From: Gautieria morchelliformis | Lineage: Eukaryota; Basidiomycota; Agaricomycetes; Gomphales; Gomphaceae | Direction of reading: 5' to 3' | Length of the DNA stretch: 64,000 nt | Assembly: GCA_015179125.1 (NCBI GenBank) | Contig: WHVA01000305.1 | Coordinates: 1 to 64,000 of the forward strand | In this document: positions 20,356 to 32,930 of the stretch, piece after piece | How the letters are laid out: the number at the start of each line of letters is the position of its first letter | How positions within the stretch are numbered: the first letter of the stretch is position 1 | Translations under genes and position numbers: made by a program | Notes under the pieces: model-generated | What the model was told of the DNA's origin: nothing | The model's input: only the letters and a program-made list of their open reading frames with translations | Database searches by the model: none

Positions 20356-23300
20356 ATGCCTGCATTTCTCAGGGATCCATCTACTCCAGAGAGAAACCGT
20401 CAGCGGGAGCGTGCACAGGCGAGGGAGCAGCGGTTAATGACACCACACACTGATCGGAGAGCGCGTATCAGAGATCGGGTCCAGTCACTCCCTCCACCAC
20501 CCCCACCTTTTGCCATCCCTCACCCTCCTCCTAGAAGCAATGCAGCTGATCCTTTTCAACAACCTGTTGCTGGGCCATCACATCCTCCAAGGCTTGCTGG
20601 GCCATCACTTGCTCCAAGGCTTGCGGGGCCATCACGTGCTCCTGATCCCAGTCCTACAGAGCAGGTGGCAGCCCTTCGTGCTCAGTTAGCAGTTATCACA
20701 CCATGGCAGCCCCTGAGAGGACATAGGCCAGACCCTGTACAGCCAGCTCCTGTAGTAGGTTCAGCAGCCATTGCAGACTTGCGTGCTCAGGCAGCTGCAT
20801 TGCAGCCTTTGGGAAGGCACAGGCGTGCATCTGTACAACCAGCTCCTCCTCCTCCTGTAGTAGGTTCTGCAGGAGTGGCAGCATTGCGGGCTCAGGCTAA
20901 TGCAGTAAGACCAATGCCTCCGCTACTCCCTGCACTTCTGCGGCCTCTTCAGCGACTGCCTGCACCTCCTCAGCCTCCTCAGCCACTCCCTGCTCCTCCT
21001 CACCCTCCTCAGCCACTCCCTGCACCTCCACAGCCTCTTCGGCGACTGCCTGCACCTCCTCGGCCTCCTCAGCCACTCCCTGCTCCTCCTCAGCCACTCC
21101 CTGCACCTCCACAGCCTCTTCAGCCGCTCCCTGCACCTCCTCGGGCTCCTCAGCCACTCCCTGTACCTCGGCAGCGTCCTCAGCGACCTCCTCCTCCTGT
21201 TCCACTTGGTCGCTCTAGAATAATTGAGGCAGATGTGCAGCGTCATGATCTGGGTCCCATGGTTATTCCCTGCCCTGACTGTGGAGCATTACACTGGATG
21301 GCAGAACGCCTGCAGAAATCCTCAAATCGGCGGCCCAGATTTGGTGATTGCTGTATGGAAGGAAAGGTGCAGCTTCCAGAGCTGCCAGTGCTCCCTCAGC
21401 CATTGAGACGGCTCTTAGAGGGCCAGGACCCTGAGGCCAAACAGTTTCGCAAGAACATCAGGCAGTACAATGCTGCATTTGCATTCACTTCCTTGGGAGC
21501 CGAGTTTGATCTAGATTTGCTTCGGGAGGGTCGTGGTCCATATGTCCTCAAGCTGCAGGGCGAACTGTATCATACTCATGGCTCTCTCATCCCTAACCCT
21601 GGGAGGCGGATACAGTATGCCCAACTTTATATATATGATCCAGCATTGGCTTTGGCACAGAGGAACACGCGTAACCCAGGTCTGTCTCCAACTATCATGG
21701 GAGACTTGCAGGAAATGCTCCTCCTATGCAATCCTCATGTTCCCATATATAGACAAGCGGCCGAGAGGCTCAGAGCTCAGGGACAGAATGGTGAGATCCA
21801 GGCTAGGCTCACATACAGGGAACACAGGGATCCTAGGAGGTATAATATCCCTACTGCGGATGAGATTGCGGTGGTTCTTCCTGGAGATGGCATCATCCCT
21901 GAACCTAGGGATATTATTGTCCAGCTCAAAGGTGGACGTTTTAAAAGGGTATCCGATATGAATCCAAACTATGCCTCTCTTCACTATGTCTTGCTCTTTC
22001 CCAGGGGAGAGTTGGGGTGGCAACCTGGTATTCGCTATCGCCAATTACCAGACGGGCGTGAGCGAAGTGGGCGTGTCACCCAAATTCAGTTCCATTCCTA
22101 TCGTCTCTTCCAGAGAACAGAAGAACCTACAACACTCCTGCGTGCTGGCAAATTATTCCAGCAGTACATTGTAGACTCCTGGGCCGCTGCAGAGCAAAGC
22201 AGGCTGTGGTGGATCAGGACAAATCAACACACTCTCCGTGCTGAGATGTATAACCAGATGATGGATGCCTTTCATCGCAATGACAATGACAGATATCCAA
22301 ACAACTTGGGCGCAAGATCCATTCTGCCTGCCACATTCCAGGGGGGGACACGGGACATGCAGGAAAACCTGCAGAACTCTCTGGCCATTTCAAGGAAGCA
22401 TGGTGTGGCCGATCTCTTTATTACCATGACTGCCAATCCCAACTGGCAGGAGGTATTGGATGCGTTGTTGCCTGGACAAACTCCTCAGGACAGGCCTGAC
22501 CTGGTGTCGCGGGTGTTCCAGCTCAAAAAGAAATACCTCATTGACTTGATCGTCAAGGAAAATATTTTGGGGAAACCGTCGCTCGCGTCCACACCATTGA
22601 ATTCCAGAAAAGGGGACTCCCACACATGCATATTCTTATCTGGTTTGAAAGAGATTCCAAGATCAGACATCCACATGAGGTGGATTCAATGATTTCAGCA
22701 GAGTTCCCTGATCCAGAGACTCATCCTGTCCTCTACCGGTTGGTCTGTGAGCTGATGACACATGGTCCCTGTGGACAAATGAAACCAAACGCACCCTGCA
22801 TGGAAAATGGCAAGTGCAAGAAAGGCTTCCCAAAGCCATTCTGTGAGGAAACCAGTCTGAATGAGGATGGATATCCAAAATATCGTCGTCGCAATGATGG
22901 AAGGCTGCACAATGTCAGAGGTGACATGCTGGACAACAGATGGGTTGTGCCATACTCTGCCCTGCTCTTGCTCAAATTCTGGTGTCACATCAACCCTGAA
23001 CTCACCATCAATGTGAGGTGTATCAAGTATATCCACAAGTATCTCTACAAGGGCCATGATCGGACCACGATGGAGTTTGGTCGCACCCAGGATGAAATTA
23101 ACAGTACCTGGACGCTCGCTATGTCAGTGCTCATGAGGCCTGTTGGAGGTTGCTGGAGCGGGAAATCCACACCCAGGTGCCTGCAGTCATGGCACTGCCA
23201 GTCCATGAAAAGGACCACCACACAATCATCTTTGATCCCGACCAGGATGTGGACAACATCCTGGAAAGGGCTGAGGCAAAAAAGACACCGCTCATGGCTT

Positions 23301-25372
23301 ACTTTGAGGCCAATGATATCTACCCTGAAGCACGTGATCTGCTCTATGTGGAGTTTCCTGAGCATTTTACCTGGCACTCACAGGACAAGGTATGGACACC
23401 ACGCCAAGGAGGTTATAGCATCGGTCGCCTTCACTTTGCAAACCCTAGATCAGGAGAGAGATTTTTTGTGCGCACTCTCCTCACAGTGGTCAAGGGGGCT
23501 AGATCCTTTGAGGAGCTTAGGTTGGTGGATGGCATACAATATGCTACTTACAAGGAGGCCTGTCGTGCAAGGGGACTTCTGGATGATGATCAGGAGTTGA
23601 GGTTGTGTCTCCAGGAAGCCAGTGGCATCAAAACAGGTGCTCAGCTCAGACATCTCTTTGCCACCATCCTTTGCCATTGCAATCCATCAGGTCCTGGCAG
23701 ACTATGGGATGGCTTCAGGGAGCACATATGTGATGATCTCAGACATCAGCTCCAAATCAGACATGGTATGCAGGATCCACAGGACGATCAGGTTTATGAT
23801 TTTGGCCTCTTTCTCTTGGAAAAAATCCTCCAGCAGGGTGGAATGTCCTTGAGCAGCTTTGATGATATGCCTCGGGTGGCAGGCGAGTGGGAGGCCCTCA
23901 TTGGAAACAGGTTCATAGCTCAGCAGAGGGACTATGACCCCGTTCAAGAGAGGCAGATGGCTGATGAGGAGGTTCCCAAGCTGAATGAGGGGCAAAGGTC
24001 TGCGCATGATCAGGTATTACAGTCGGCGCTGGACATAGATGCTCAGGGGAAACCTAACGGGCAAATGTTTTTTGTCACTGGCTCAGGTGGTGCTGGGAAA
24101 TCATTCACATGGAACACTCTAATCCACTCCTGTAGAGCGGAGAGCCTCATTGTGATTGCAGTAGCCTCATCTGCAATGGCTGCACTTATCCTCACTAAGG
24201 GTACAACCTCTCATAGCATGCTTGGAATTCCCATTCCTGTCCATGAGCGCTCTTTCTCCTGCATCAAAAAGAACTCTGACAAGGCTGACATGCTGAGACA
24301 GGCCAGTCTCCTCATCTGGGATGAGGCTGCAATGCAGCATCGCCATGCCATAGAGGCCATTGACAGGACACTGAGGGATTTCCTTGACCAGCCTGACAGA
24401 CCCTTTGGTGGCATCACAGTCGCCTTTTGAGGTGACTTTCAGCAGACTCTCCCAATTGTCCCTAAAGGCTCCAAGGAGGATATCGTGGGAGCTACCCTTC
24501 AGAAGTCACATCTGTGGCCAAAGATCAAGGTCCTCCATCTGACAGAGAACATGCGGGTGAGAAATGACCCTGACAGAGCCAGGTTTGCAGAATGGCTGCA
24601 GAATGTGGGCCAGGGAAAGGATCTCCCACTAGATCATACGTTCTCACTCCCTCCTCACATGGTTTGTGGCCCTGGAATTGAAGATCAGATCCAGGAAATA
24701 TACCCTGGCATTGGCAATCAAGTCCCTGCCCAGGACAATTACTTTTTGGAGCGTGCCATCCTCTGTGCCAGAAACACTGAGGTCAATGAGATCAATTCCA
24801 TGGTGTTTAGGGAGTTTCCAGGTGATGCTCAGGTCTTGCACTGCGCAAATTCCATTTAAGAATCCAACACTGCAGATAGGTATCCTGTGGAGTATCTGAA
24901 TTCCATAGAGATGGGCTGTCTTCCTCCTGCTCGCTTGGAAGTCAAGCCTGCAGTGCCTCTGATGCTGTTGCGCAATTTGGATCAGAGGCAAGGACTATGC
25001 AATGGGACAAGGTTGCGGTTGGTGAGGATAAGCATTAGAGTGTTGGAGGTCAGGATCATCTCAGGTCCATGTGCAGGCAATATTGCTTTCATCCCCAGGA
25101 TCATCATTAAGCCATCAGAGGGAGAGTTGCCATTTGTGCTGCAAAGGAGGCAGTTTCCAGTGCGTTTGGCATTTGCAATGACTATCAACAAGTCTCAGGG
25201 ACAGTCTTTGGGTACGGTTGGGCTGGACCTGAGATATCCAGTGTTTGGACATGGTCAGTTGTATGTTGGTGTATCAAGGGGGACCAATTGGAACAGAGTG
25301 AAGGTCTTGCTTGAGGAGGGTTTGGACACAACCAACATTGTATATAAAGATGTATTACTTAGAGCTCCTTGA
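20356..25372 (+). pseudogene. Helitron 1 Rep-PIF1 helicase, at least two frameshifts and two stops
   Basis: From ATG 20356 the frame encodes an Arg/Pro-rich N-terminus with LPAPPQPPQP repeats, a Cys/His module (CPDCGALHW...FGDCCMEGK) and the Helitron_like_N region (YRLFQRTEEPTTLLRAGKLFQQY). A lost T near 22565 shifts frame before the HUH motif; LPHMHILIWF is present in the DNA but not in the first frame. A lost G near 23100 shifts it again, just after the two-Tyr motif KYIHKYLYKGHD. From 23100 on one frame carries the helicase ([50 protein letters not shown]), but TGA at 24428-24430 truncates it after motif II and TAA at 24857-24859 adds a second stop. Rep nicks and rejoins ends by rolling circle and the helicase unwinds; neither is intact here. 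Confidence 0.85.
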
Positions 25373-25545
25373 TTTTGTTATATCCACTTCTCTTGATATG
25401 GTTTATGTGTTTGTCTTCATTTTACTTGATGCAAATTGATTACTTTGATTTTCCCCAATGTACTTGACCTCACTTATATGTTAGACCTACCGATGTGTTA
25501 GACTTACTGATGCGTTTGACCTTACTGAGGCATTTGACCTACACC

Positions 25546-25573
25546 CCCGCGCGAAGCACGGGTACCCACCTAG
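25546..25573 (+). other. Helitron 1 3' terminus: hairpin and CTAG
   Basis: Stem CCCGCGC / GCACGGG with a GAA loop (one mismatched pair), then TACCCAC and CTAG. This is the termination signal of rolling-circle transposition. The imperfect stem may weaken termination, relevant because another Helitron follows at once. Confidence 0.85.
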
Positions 25574-26167
25574 TTCCTATGTATGAAAGCGGCTCGGTGG
25601 GTTGTGGGCGTCGAGCTTATGTCAGGTTTTAGGTCAGCATTAGTCAGCTGGCCAATCGGATGCGAGCGGCGCAGCCGCGAGCCAAGGACGCGAGTGGCGC
25701 AGCTGGCCCAAACTGGTTCATGCCGGGCTGCCGGTTTAGTCCTGTCTTCTGGCTCCAGCGCCCAATGCGGCTGCGCAGCATTCTGGAGTGAGCGGCGCAG
25801 CCGCGAGCTTATCAGCGGTTGACGCCGGTCTGCCAGCTCAGGCGCTCAAAGCAGCGCTGCGCTGGCAGAACGCTGCGCAGCCGCTTTTGCGCACTCCACC
25901 ACCACCCTCCTCTCCTCTCTGCCCTCTAGATAAAATAAAATTGCGTGAGAGTGAATTAATAGATAGCCTATATAGTGTAGACTACAAATGATCTCTTCCC
26001 AGGGAGATCTCTGCTGTGAACTATTGGGGTTGACCTCTTCACTGGGGCAGCTTTTTCTCTGCTAAGGAGCCAGGTAATCATCCCAGGCTGCCTTAGAGGG
26101 AGCCACAATTGCATTGCAGTTCTCTTAGTGTTGACTTGCACTACTGGTGGCTGAAGAAGACATTTCC

Positions 26168-26205
26168 CCAGGACCAGGACCAGGACCAGGACCAGGACCA
26201 GGACC
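26168..26205 (+). repeat. GGACCA hexanucleotide repeat
   Basis: About six consecutive GGACCA units in the leader of Helitron 2. Not present at the corresponding place in Helitrons 1 and 3. Confidence 0.85.
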
Positions 26206-26399
26206 TTTTACTGGAATTATTCCAGTTGGATAGCTGAAGAAGACTTGGATATTTTCATCAATAAATTTTCCCATCCCTTCCTTGGTATGTATATATTTCT
26301 CTGTGGTCTGGTGTGAGCCATCTGACATTTATTTATTTTATTTTAAATAGAAATTAATAAATTCCCTTGACTTTGCTTAACAAACAATTACCTGTCCCT

Positions 26400-29225
26400 T
26401 CCTGGGTATGTATGTATTCGCCCACTGATCGGAGAGCACGTGCGCTTGCTGCTGCTGCTGTCAGAGCTCAGGACCAGCCACCCCCTCCCCCACAGCCTTT
26501 TGCCATCCCTCACCCTCCTCCTAGAAGCAATGTCGCTGATCCTTTTCAACAACCTGTGGCAGGGCCATCACATCCTCCTATGCTTGCACCCTCTTCACAT
26601 CTGCCCATGCTGGCACCATCATCACGTCCTCCTAATCTCAGTCCTGGAGAGCAGGTGGCAGCCCTTCATGCTCAGTTAGCAGTTATCCCACCATTACAGC
26701 CCCTGAGAAGAAATAGGCCAGACCCTGTACAGCCAGCTCTTATAGTAGGTTCAGCAGCCATTGCAGACTTGTGTGCTCAGGCAGCTGCATTGTGGCCTTT
26801 GGGAAGGCACAGGCCTGCATCTGTACAACCAGCGCCTCCTCCTGTAGTAGGTTCTGCATGGAGTGGCAGCATTGCGTGCTCAGGCCAATGCAATAAGACC
26901 AATGCCTCCGCTACTCCCTGCGCTTTTGCGGCCTCTTCAGCGACTCCATGCACCTCCTCATCCTCCTCAGCAACTCCCTGCACCTCCTCTGCCTCTTCAG
27001 CCACTCCCTGCACCTCCTCAGCCTCCTCAGCCACTCCCTATACCTCGGCAGCGTCCTCAGCGACCTCCTCCTCCTATTCCACTTGGTCGCTCTAGAATAA
27101 TTGAGGCAGATGTGCAGCATCATGATCTGGGTCCCATGGTGATTCCCTGCCCTGACTGTGGAGCATTACACTGGATGGCAGAGCGCCTGCAGAAATCCTC
27201 AAATGTGCGGCCCAGATTTGGTGATTGCTGTATGGAAGGAAAGGTGCAGCTGGAAGACCTGCCACAGCCCCCTCAGCCATTGAAACAGCTCTTAGAAGGC
27301 CAGGACCCTGAGGCAAAAGGATTTCGCCAGAATATCAGGCAGTATAATGCTGCGTTTGCATTCACTTCTGTGGGGGCCGACTTTGACCAAGATTTGCTTC
27401 GGGAGGGTCGTGGTCCATATGTGCTCAAGCTACAGGGTGAACTGTATCATCTCCATGGCTCTCTCCTCCCTGACAATGAAGACGATCCAAAGTATGCCCA
27501 GCTTTACATATGATCCTGCACTGGCTTTGGCAAAGAGAAAAAATCGTAATGAGCGTCTGTCTCCAACTATCATTGGAGACTTGCAGGAAATGCTCCTGCT
27601 ATGCAATCCTCATGGGCGCACATATAAACAAGCAGCTGAGAGGCTCAGAGCTCAAGAACAGAATAGTGACATCCAGGCAAGGCTCACATACAGGGCACAC
27701 AGGGATCCTAGGAGATATAATGTCCCAACTGCAGATGAGATTGCAGTCGTTCTTCCTGGAGATGGCATCGACCCTGGGCCTAGGGATATTATTGTCCAGC
27801 TCAGAGGTGGACGTTTCAGAAGGGTATTGAATACCAATGCAAACTATGCCTCTCTGCACTATGTCTTGCTCTTTCCCAAGGGAGAGTTGGGATGGGAACC
27901 AGATATTCCTTATCATGAGCCAGAGCATGCTCGGCAGGCCAATCCCAATCCAAACAGACGGACACAGGTCACCCAAATACAGTACCATGCGTATCGTCTG
28001 TTCCAGAGAGCAAGAGAACCTACAACACTCCTGCGTGGTGGCAAACTGTTCCAGCAGTACATTCCTGGGCTGCTGCAGAGCAAAGCAGACTGAGGTGGAT
28101 CAGGGCCAATCAACACACTCTGCGTGCTGAGCAGTATAACCAGATGGTAGATTCATATGGAGGCTTGGACAATGACATTGGAGATGCAAACAGCTTGGGC
28201 ATAAAGGTCATTCTGCCTGTGACATTTCAAGGAAGTACATGAGACATGAATCAAAACTGCGAGAACTCCCTGGCCATTACAACAAAGAAGGGTCCCCCTG
28301 ATTTATTTATTACCATGACTGCCAATCCAAAGTGGGATGAGATAGTGGCCGAGTTGCTCCCTGGACAAACTGCTCAGGACAGACCTGACCTGGTGTCGCG
28401 GGTGTTTCACCTCAAAAAGAAATACCTCATTGACTTGATCGTCAAGGACAAGATCTTTGGAGAAACTGTCGCTCGCGTTCACACTATTGAATTCCAGAAG
28501 AGGGGGCTCCCACACATGCACCTGCTTACCTGGTTCGATAGGGAGTCCAAGGTCAAACATCCACATGAGGTGGATTCTATGATTTCAGCAGAGTTCCCTG
28601 ATCCAGAGACACATCCTGTCCTCTACCAGTTGGTCTGTGAGCTGACGACACATGGTCCCTGTGGACAAATGAAACCAAACGCACCCTGCATGGAAAATGG
28701 CAAGTGCAAGAAAGGCTTCCCAAAGCCATTCTGTGAGGAGACCATTGTGAATGTAGATGGATATCCAAAATATCGTCGTCGCAATGATGGAAGGCTGCAC
28801 AATGTCAGAGGTGACATGCTGGACAACAGATGGGTTGTGCCATACTCTCCTCTGCTCTTGCTCACACTCCGGTGTCACATCAACCTTGAATTCACCTTCA
28901 GTGTGAGGTGTGTCAAGTATATCCACAAGTATCTATACAAGGGCCACGATCGGACCACGATGGAGTTTGGTGTCAACCATGATGAGATAAAGAAGTACCT
29001 GGACGCTCGCTATGTCAGTGCTCATGAGGCCTGTTGGAGGTTGCTGGAGCGGGAAATCCACACCCAGGTGCCTGCAGTCATGGCACTGCCAGTCCATGAA
29101 AAAGACCAGCAATCAGTCGTTTTCAATCCTGATGCGGATCCGCTCACCATCATGAACAGGGTCGAGGGGTCAAAGACAGCGCTCATGGCTTACTTTGAGG
29201 CCAATGCTACCCTCATGCATGCGAT
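26400..29225 (+). pseudogene. Helitron 2 Rep domain, several frameshifts
   Basis: The N-terminal coding part is shorter in the Pro-rich repeat and has no clear start. Frame changes occur near 26855 (one extra base), near 27510 (a TA lost in the TATATATATG run seen in the other copies), near 28070-28250, and near 29215. Between 28246 and 29200 one frame holds the HUH motif (GLPHMHLLTWF), the Cys-rich CMENGKCKKGFPKPFC and the two-Tyr motif (KYIHKYLYKGHDRTTMEF), then KKYLDARYVSAHEACWRLLE. So the Rep catalytic core survives as an open segment although the full protein does not. Confidence 0.82.
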
Positions 29226-31259
29226 GTGCTCTATGTGGATTTTCCTGAGCATTTTACCTGGCAAAAAGAGCAAAGGGTATGGACACCACGTCAAAGGGGA
29301 TATAGCATTGGACACCTTCACTTTGCAAGCCCAAAATCAGGAGAGAGATTTTATTTGCGCACTCTCCTCACAGTGGTCAAGGGGGCCAGATCCTTTGAGG
29401 AGCTTGGGACAGTGGATGGCTTACAATGTGCTACTTACAAGGAGGCCTGTCTTGCCAGGGGACTTCTGGAGGATGATCAGGAGTGTAGGTTGTGTCTCCA
29501 GGAAGCCAGTGGCATGAAAACAGGCGCTCAGCTCAGACATCTCTTTGCCACCATCCTTGGCCATTGCATTCCCTCACAACCTGACAGACTATGGGACGGC
29601 TTCAAGGAGCACATATGTGATGATCTCAGACATCGGCTCCAAACCAGACACAATATCCAGGAGCCACAGGATGATCAGGTCTATGATTTTTGCCTCTTTC
29701 TCTTGGATAAACTCCTTCAGCGTAATGGAATGTCCTTGAGCAGCTTTAAAGATATGCCTCGGGTGGTAGGCGAGTGGGAGGTCCTGATTGGAAACAGGTT
29801 CATAGCTGATCAGAGGGACTATGACCCTGTTCAAGAGAGGCAGATGGCTGATGAGGAGGTTCCCAAGCTGAATGAGGGGCAAAGGTCTGCGCATGATCAG
29901 GTATTACAGTCGGCGCTGGACATAGATGCTCAGGGGAAACCTAACGGGCAAATGTTTTTCGTCACTGGCTCAGGGGGCGCTGGGAAATCATTCACATGGA
30001 ACACCCTAATCCACTCCTGTAGAGCGGAGAGTCTCATTGTGCTTGCTGTAGCCTCATCTGCAATAGCTGCACTTATCCTCACTAATGGGACAACCTCTCA
30101 CAGCATGCTTGGAATTCCAATTCCTGTCCATGAGGGCTCTCTCTCCTCCATCAAAAAGAACTCTGACCAGGCTGATATGCTGAGACTGGCCAGGCTCATC
30201 ATTTGGGATGAGGCTGCAATGCAGCATCGCCATGCCATAGAGGCCATTGATAGGACACTGAGGGATTTCCTTGACCAGCCTGACAGACCCTTTGGTGGCA
30301 TCACAGTCGCCTTTGGAGGTGACTTTCAGCAGACTCTCCCAATTGTCCCTAAAGGCTCCAAGGAGGATATCGTGGGAGCTACCCTTCAGAAGTCATATCT
30401 GTGGCCAAAGATCAAGGTCCTCCATCTGACAGAGAACATGCGGGTGAGAGATGACCCTGACAGAGCCAGGTTTGCAGAATGGCTGCAGAATGTGGGTCAG
30501 GGAAAGGATCTCCCACTAGATCATACGTTCTCACTCCCTCCTCACATGGTTTGTGGCCCTGGAATTGCAGAGCTGATCCAGGAAATATACCCTGGCATTG
30601 GCAATGCAATCCCTGCCCAGGACAATTATTTTTTAGAGCGGGCCATCCTCTGTCCCAGAAATATTGAGGTCAATGAGATCAATTCCATGGTGTTGAGGCA
30701 GTTTCCAGGTGATGCTCAGGTCTTCCACTGTGCAGATTCTGTCAAGGAAACCGACTTTGCAGAGCAGTATGCTGTGGAGTATCTGAATTCCATAGAGATG
30801 GGCAGTCTTCCTCCTGCTCACTTGGAAGTCAAGCCTGGAATGCCTCTGATGATGTTGCACAATTTGGATAAGAAGCAAGGACTATGCAATGGGACAAGGT
30901 TGCGGTTGGTGAGGATGAGGAATAGAGTGTTGGAGGTCAGGATCATCTCAGGTCCACGTTCAGGAAATACTGCTTTCATCCCCAGGATCACTATTTCACC
31001 ATCAGAGGGAGAATTACCATTTGTGCTGCAGAGGAGACAGTTTCCAGTGCGTGTGGAATTTGCAATGACTATCAACAAGTCTCAGGGACAGTCTTTGGGT
31101 ACGGTTGGGCTGGACCTGAGATATCCAGTGTTTGGACATGGTCAGTTTTATGTTGGTGTTTCAAGGGGAACAAGCTGGAACAAAGTGAAGGTCTTGCTTG
31201 AGGAGGGTTTGAACACAACCAACATTGTATATAAAGATGTATTACTTAGAGCTCCTTGA
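29226..31259 (+). CDS. Helitron 2 PIF1-family helicase domain, open frame
   Basis: A 677-codon uninterrupted frame. Motif I is GSGGAGKSF (about 29968-29995), motif II LIIWDEAAM, motif III GGDFQQTLPIV, motif IV-like LTENMRV, motif [21 protein letters not shown], motif [11 protein letters not shown], ending DVLLRAP. It is the C-terminal half of a Helitron Rep-helicase, not an independent gene; the first codon used here merely follows the frameshift at about 29215. It keeps Gly (GGA) at the site where Helitrons 1 and 3 have TGA. A 5' to 3' superfamily-1 helicase activity is the family expectation. Confidence 0.8.
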   Translation: MLYVDFPEHFTWQKEQRVWTPRQRGYSIGHLHFASPKSGERFYLRTLLTVVKGARSFEELGTVDGLQCATYKEACLARGLLEDDQECRLCLQEASGMKTGAQLRHLFATILGHCIPSQPDRLWDGFKEHICDDLRHRLQTRHNIQEPQDDQVYDFCLFLLDKLLQRNGMSLSSFKDMPRVVGEWEVLIGNRFIADQRDYDPVQERQMADEEVPKLNEGQRSAHDQVLQSALDIDAQGKPNGQMFFVTGSGGAGKSFTWNTLIHSCRAESLIVLAVASSAIAALILTNGTTSHSMLGIPIPVHEGSLSSIKKNSDQADMLRLARLIIWDEAAMQHRHAIEAIDRTLRDFLDQPDRPFGGITVAFGGDFQQTLPIVPKGSKEDIVGATLQKSYLWPKIKVLHLTENMRVRDDPDRARFAEWLQNVGQGKDLPLDHTFSLPPHMVCGPGIAELIQEIYPGIGNAIPAQDNYFLERAILCPRNIEVNEINSMVLRQFPGDAQVFHCADSVKETDFAEQYAVEYLNSIEMGSLPPAHLEVKPGMPLMMLHNLDKKQGLCNGTRLRLVRMRNRVLEVRIISGPRSGNTAFIPRITISPSEGELPFVLQRRQFPVRVEFAMTINKSQGQSLGTVGLDLRYPVFGHGQFYVGVSRGTSWNKVKVLLEEGLNTTNIVYKDVLLRAP

Positions 31260-31774
31260 TTTCTGATATCTACTTGATGCAAATTGATTACTTTGATTTT
31301 CCCCAATGCACTTGACCTTACTGATATGTTAGACTTACCAATGCGTTAGACTTACTGATGCATTAGACTTACTGATGCCTTTGACCTTACCAAGGCGTTT
31401 GACTTGCACCCCCGCGCGAAGCGCGGGTATCCACCTAGTCTAAGAGTTAAACGCGGGGGGTGGGTGGTTGTGGGTGGTGCTTATGTCAGGTTTTAGGTCA
31501 GCCTTGGTCAGATGGCCAATTGGACGTGAGCGGCGCAGCCGCGAGCCAAGAACGCTGCGCAGCAGCCCCGGGTCAAGCGGGTCCAGACCCCAACTGGGTC
31601 CAGAACCGGCGACCGGTCGCTGCTTCAGACCGAGCGGTCTGCCATTCCTCCGCAGGAACGCACAGCTGTGCAGCGTGCTGGCTCTCTCTCTCTCTGTCTG
31701 CCACTGGCTGCCTCTGTCCTCTTGCTGGCTTTCTCTGTCTGTGGCCTCCCTGTCTTTCTCTGTCTGTGGCTTCC

Positions 31775-32520
31775 AGGCTCTCATCACTGCACCTGGTGGG
31801 TTTTCTTTGCCATTGATTTTTGCTTTTTTATTTTATTTTTTATTGTTGTTATTTTCGCTTTTTTATTCATTTCTGACTTCTTTTCAGCATAGGTTGCTCC
31901 TCTCACTGCTTCCCCATCTTGCCTGGCTGTTATCACTGTCCCTGGTGGGTTATTTCTTCCATTAATATTCGCTTTTTTATCTTTTTTTTTATTGTTGTTA
32001 TTTTCGCTTTTTTATTCATTTCTGATCTCTTTTCAGCCCTGGTTGCTCCTCTGTCTGCCTCCCCATCCTTCTTGGCTCTCATTACTTCCCCTGGTGGGTT
32101 TTCCTTGCCATTGATTTTCGCTTTTTTATTCATTTCTGATTTCTTTTCAGCCCTGGTTGCTCCTCTCACTGCCTCCCCATCCTTCCTGGCCCTCATCACT
32201 GCCCCTGGTGGGTTTTCCTTGCCATTTATTTTCGCTTTTTTATCTTCTTTTTTATTTTATTGTTGTTATTTCTTCTAATATTTTCGCTTTTTTATTCATT
32301 TCTGACCTCTTTTCAGCATAGGTTGCTCCTCTCACTGCCTCCCCATCCTTCCTGGCTCTCATCACTTCCCCTGGTGGGTTTTCTTTGCCATTGATTTTCG
32401 CTTTGTTATCTTCTTTTTTATTTTATTGTTGTTATTTCTTCTAATATTTTCGCTTTTTTATTCATTCTGACCTCTTTTCAGCATAGGTTTCTCCTATCAC
32501 TGCCTCCCCATCTTGCCTTG
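31775..32520 (+). repeat. Variable 120-170-bp tandem repeats in Helitron 3 leader
   Basis: Repeated units contain TTTTCAGC(A/C)(T/C)AGG or TTTTCAGCCCTGG followed by TTGCTCCTCTCACTGCCTCC and CATCACT(G/T)CCCCTGGTGGG. They are related to the 150-bp units of Helitron 1 but with more copies and more indels. Confidence 0.75.
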
Positions 32521-32930
32521 CTGTTATCACTGCCCCTGGTGTGTTATTTCTTCCATTTTGTTTCCTATTTTGATTATTCTTATTCCTTCCAATATTTTCA
32601 CTTTGTCTAACCTCTTTTTGACTTCTGTTCAGCCTAGGTTGCTCCTCTCATTGCCTCCCACTTTGCCTGCTCATCATTACTGCCTCTGGTGTGTTTTCTT
32701 ATCGTATTTGTCATTTGAGGGTTATTTAGCCTCTCATGCCAGATATATACCTTCCCTGCCGGTTTTCCCTGGGGTACGTTTTCATGCATCTCTCAATTTC
32801 AGTTTTTTGAGGTTAATTTGGTTTCTGTTTCTATGTTAAAGAGAAATCAATAAATAAATTCTTCTGAGTTTGCCTTGGTCTGTGTGCAATGTAAGTCTGA
32901 TAATGGCAGCTTTATTGTCTCACTACTCTT

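Larger units (their letters stand above)
19431..25573 (+). mobile_element. Helitron 1 (TC...CTAG), first of three in tandem
   Basis: Starts at 19431 with TCTAAGAGTGAAACGCGGGG directly after host A (19430) and ends at 25573 with CTAG. It has the canonical Helitron ends: 5'-TC, a 3' hairpin (CCCGCGC GAA GCACGGG, 25546-25562, one mismatch) 11 nt before the CTAG end, no terminal inverted repeats and no target duplication. The next base is T. It carries a Rep-helicase gene with several breaks, a 150-bp tandem repeat and a Pro-rich coding repeat. Confidence 0.9.
25574..31438 (+). mobile_element. Helitron 2, second in tandem, diverged subfamily
   Basis: It begins immediately after the CTAG of Helitron 1 (TTCCTATG..., or TC at 25575 after one T) and ends at 31438 with CTAG, preceded by a perfect hairpin CCCGCGC GAA GCGCGGG (31411-31427). 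The 5' subterminal region shares GTGGGTTGTGGGCG, GCTTATGTCAGGTTTTAGGTC and the GCGGCGCAGCCGCGAGC block with the other two but lacks their 150-bp repeats. A GGACCA hexamer repeat lies at 26168-26205. Its coding region is the most diverged of the three and keeps the only full-length helicase frame. Confidence 0.88.

Noticed and set aside
20897-21246. Minus-strand Glu/Val-rich and Arg-rich repeat frames
   Set aside because: Antisense shadows of the Pro-rich repeats in the Helitron N-terminal coding region.
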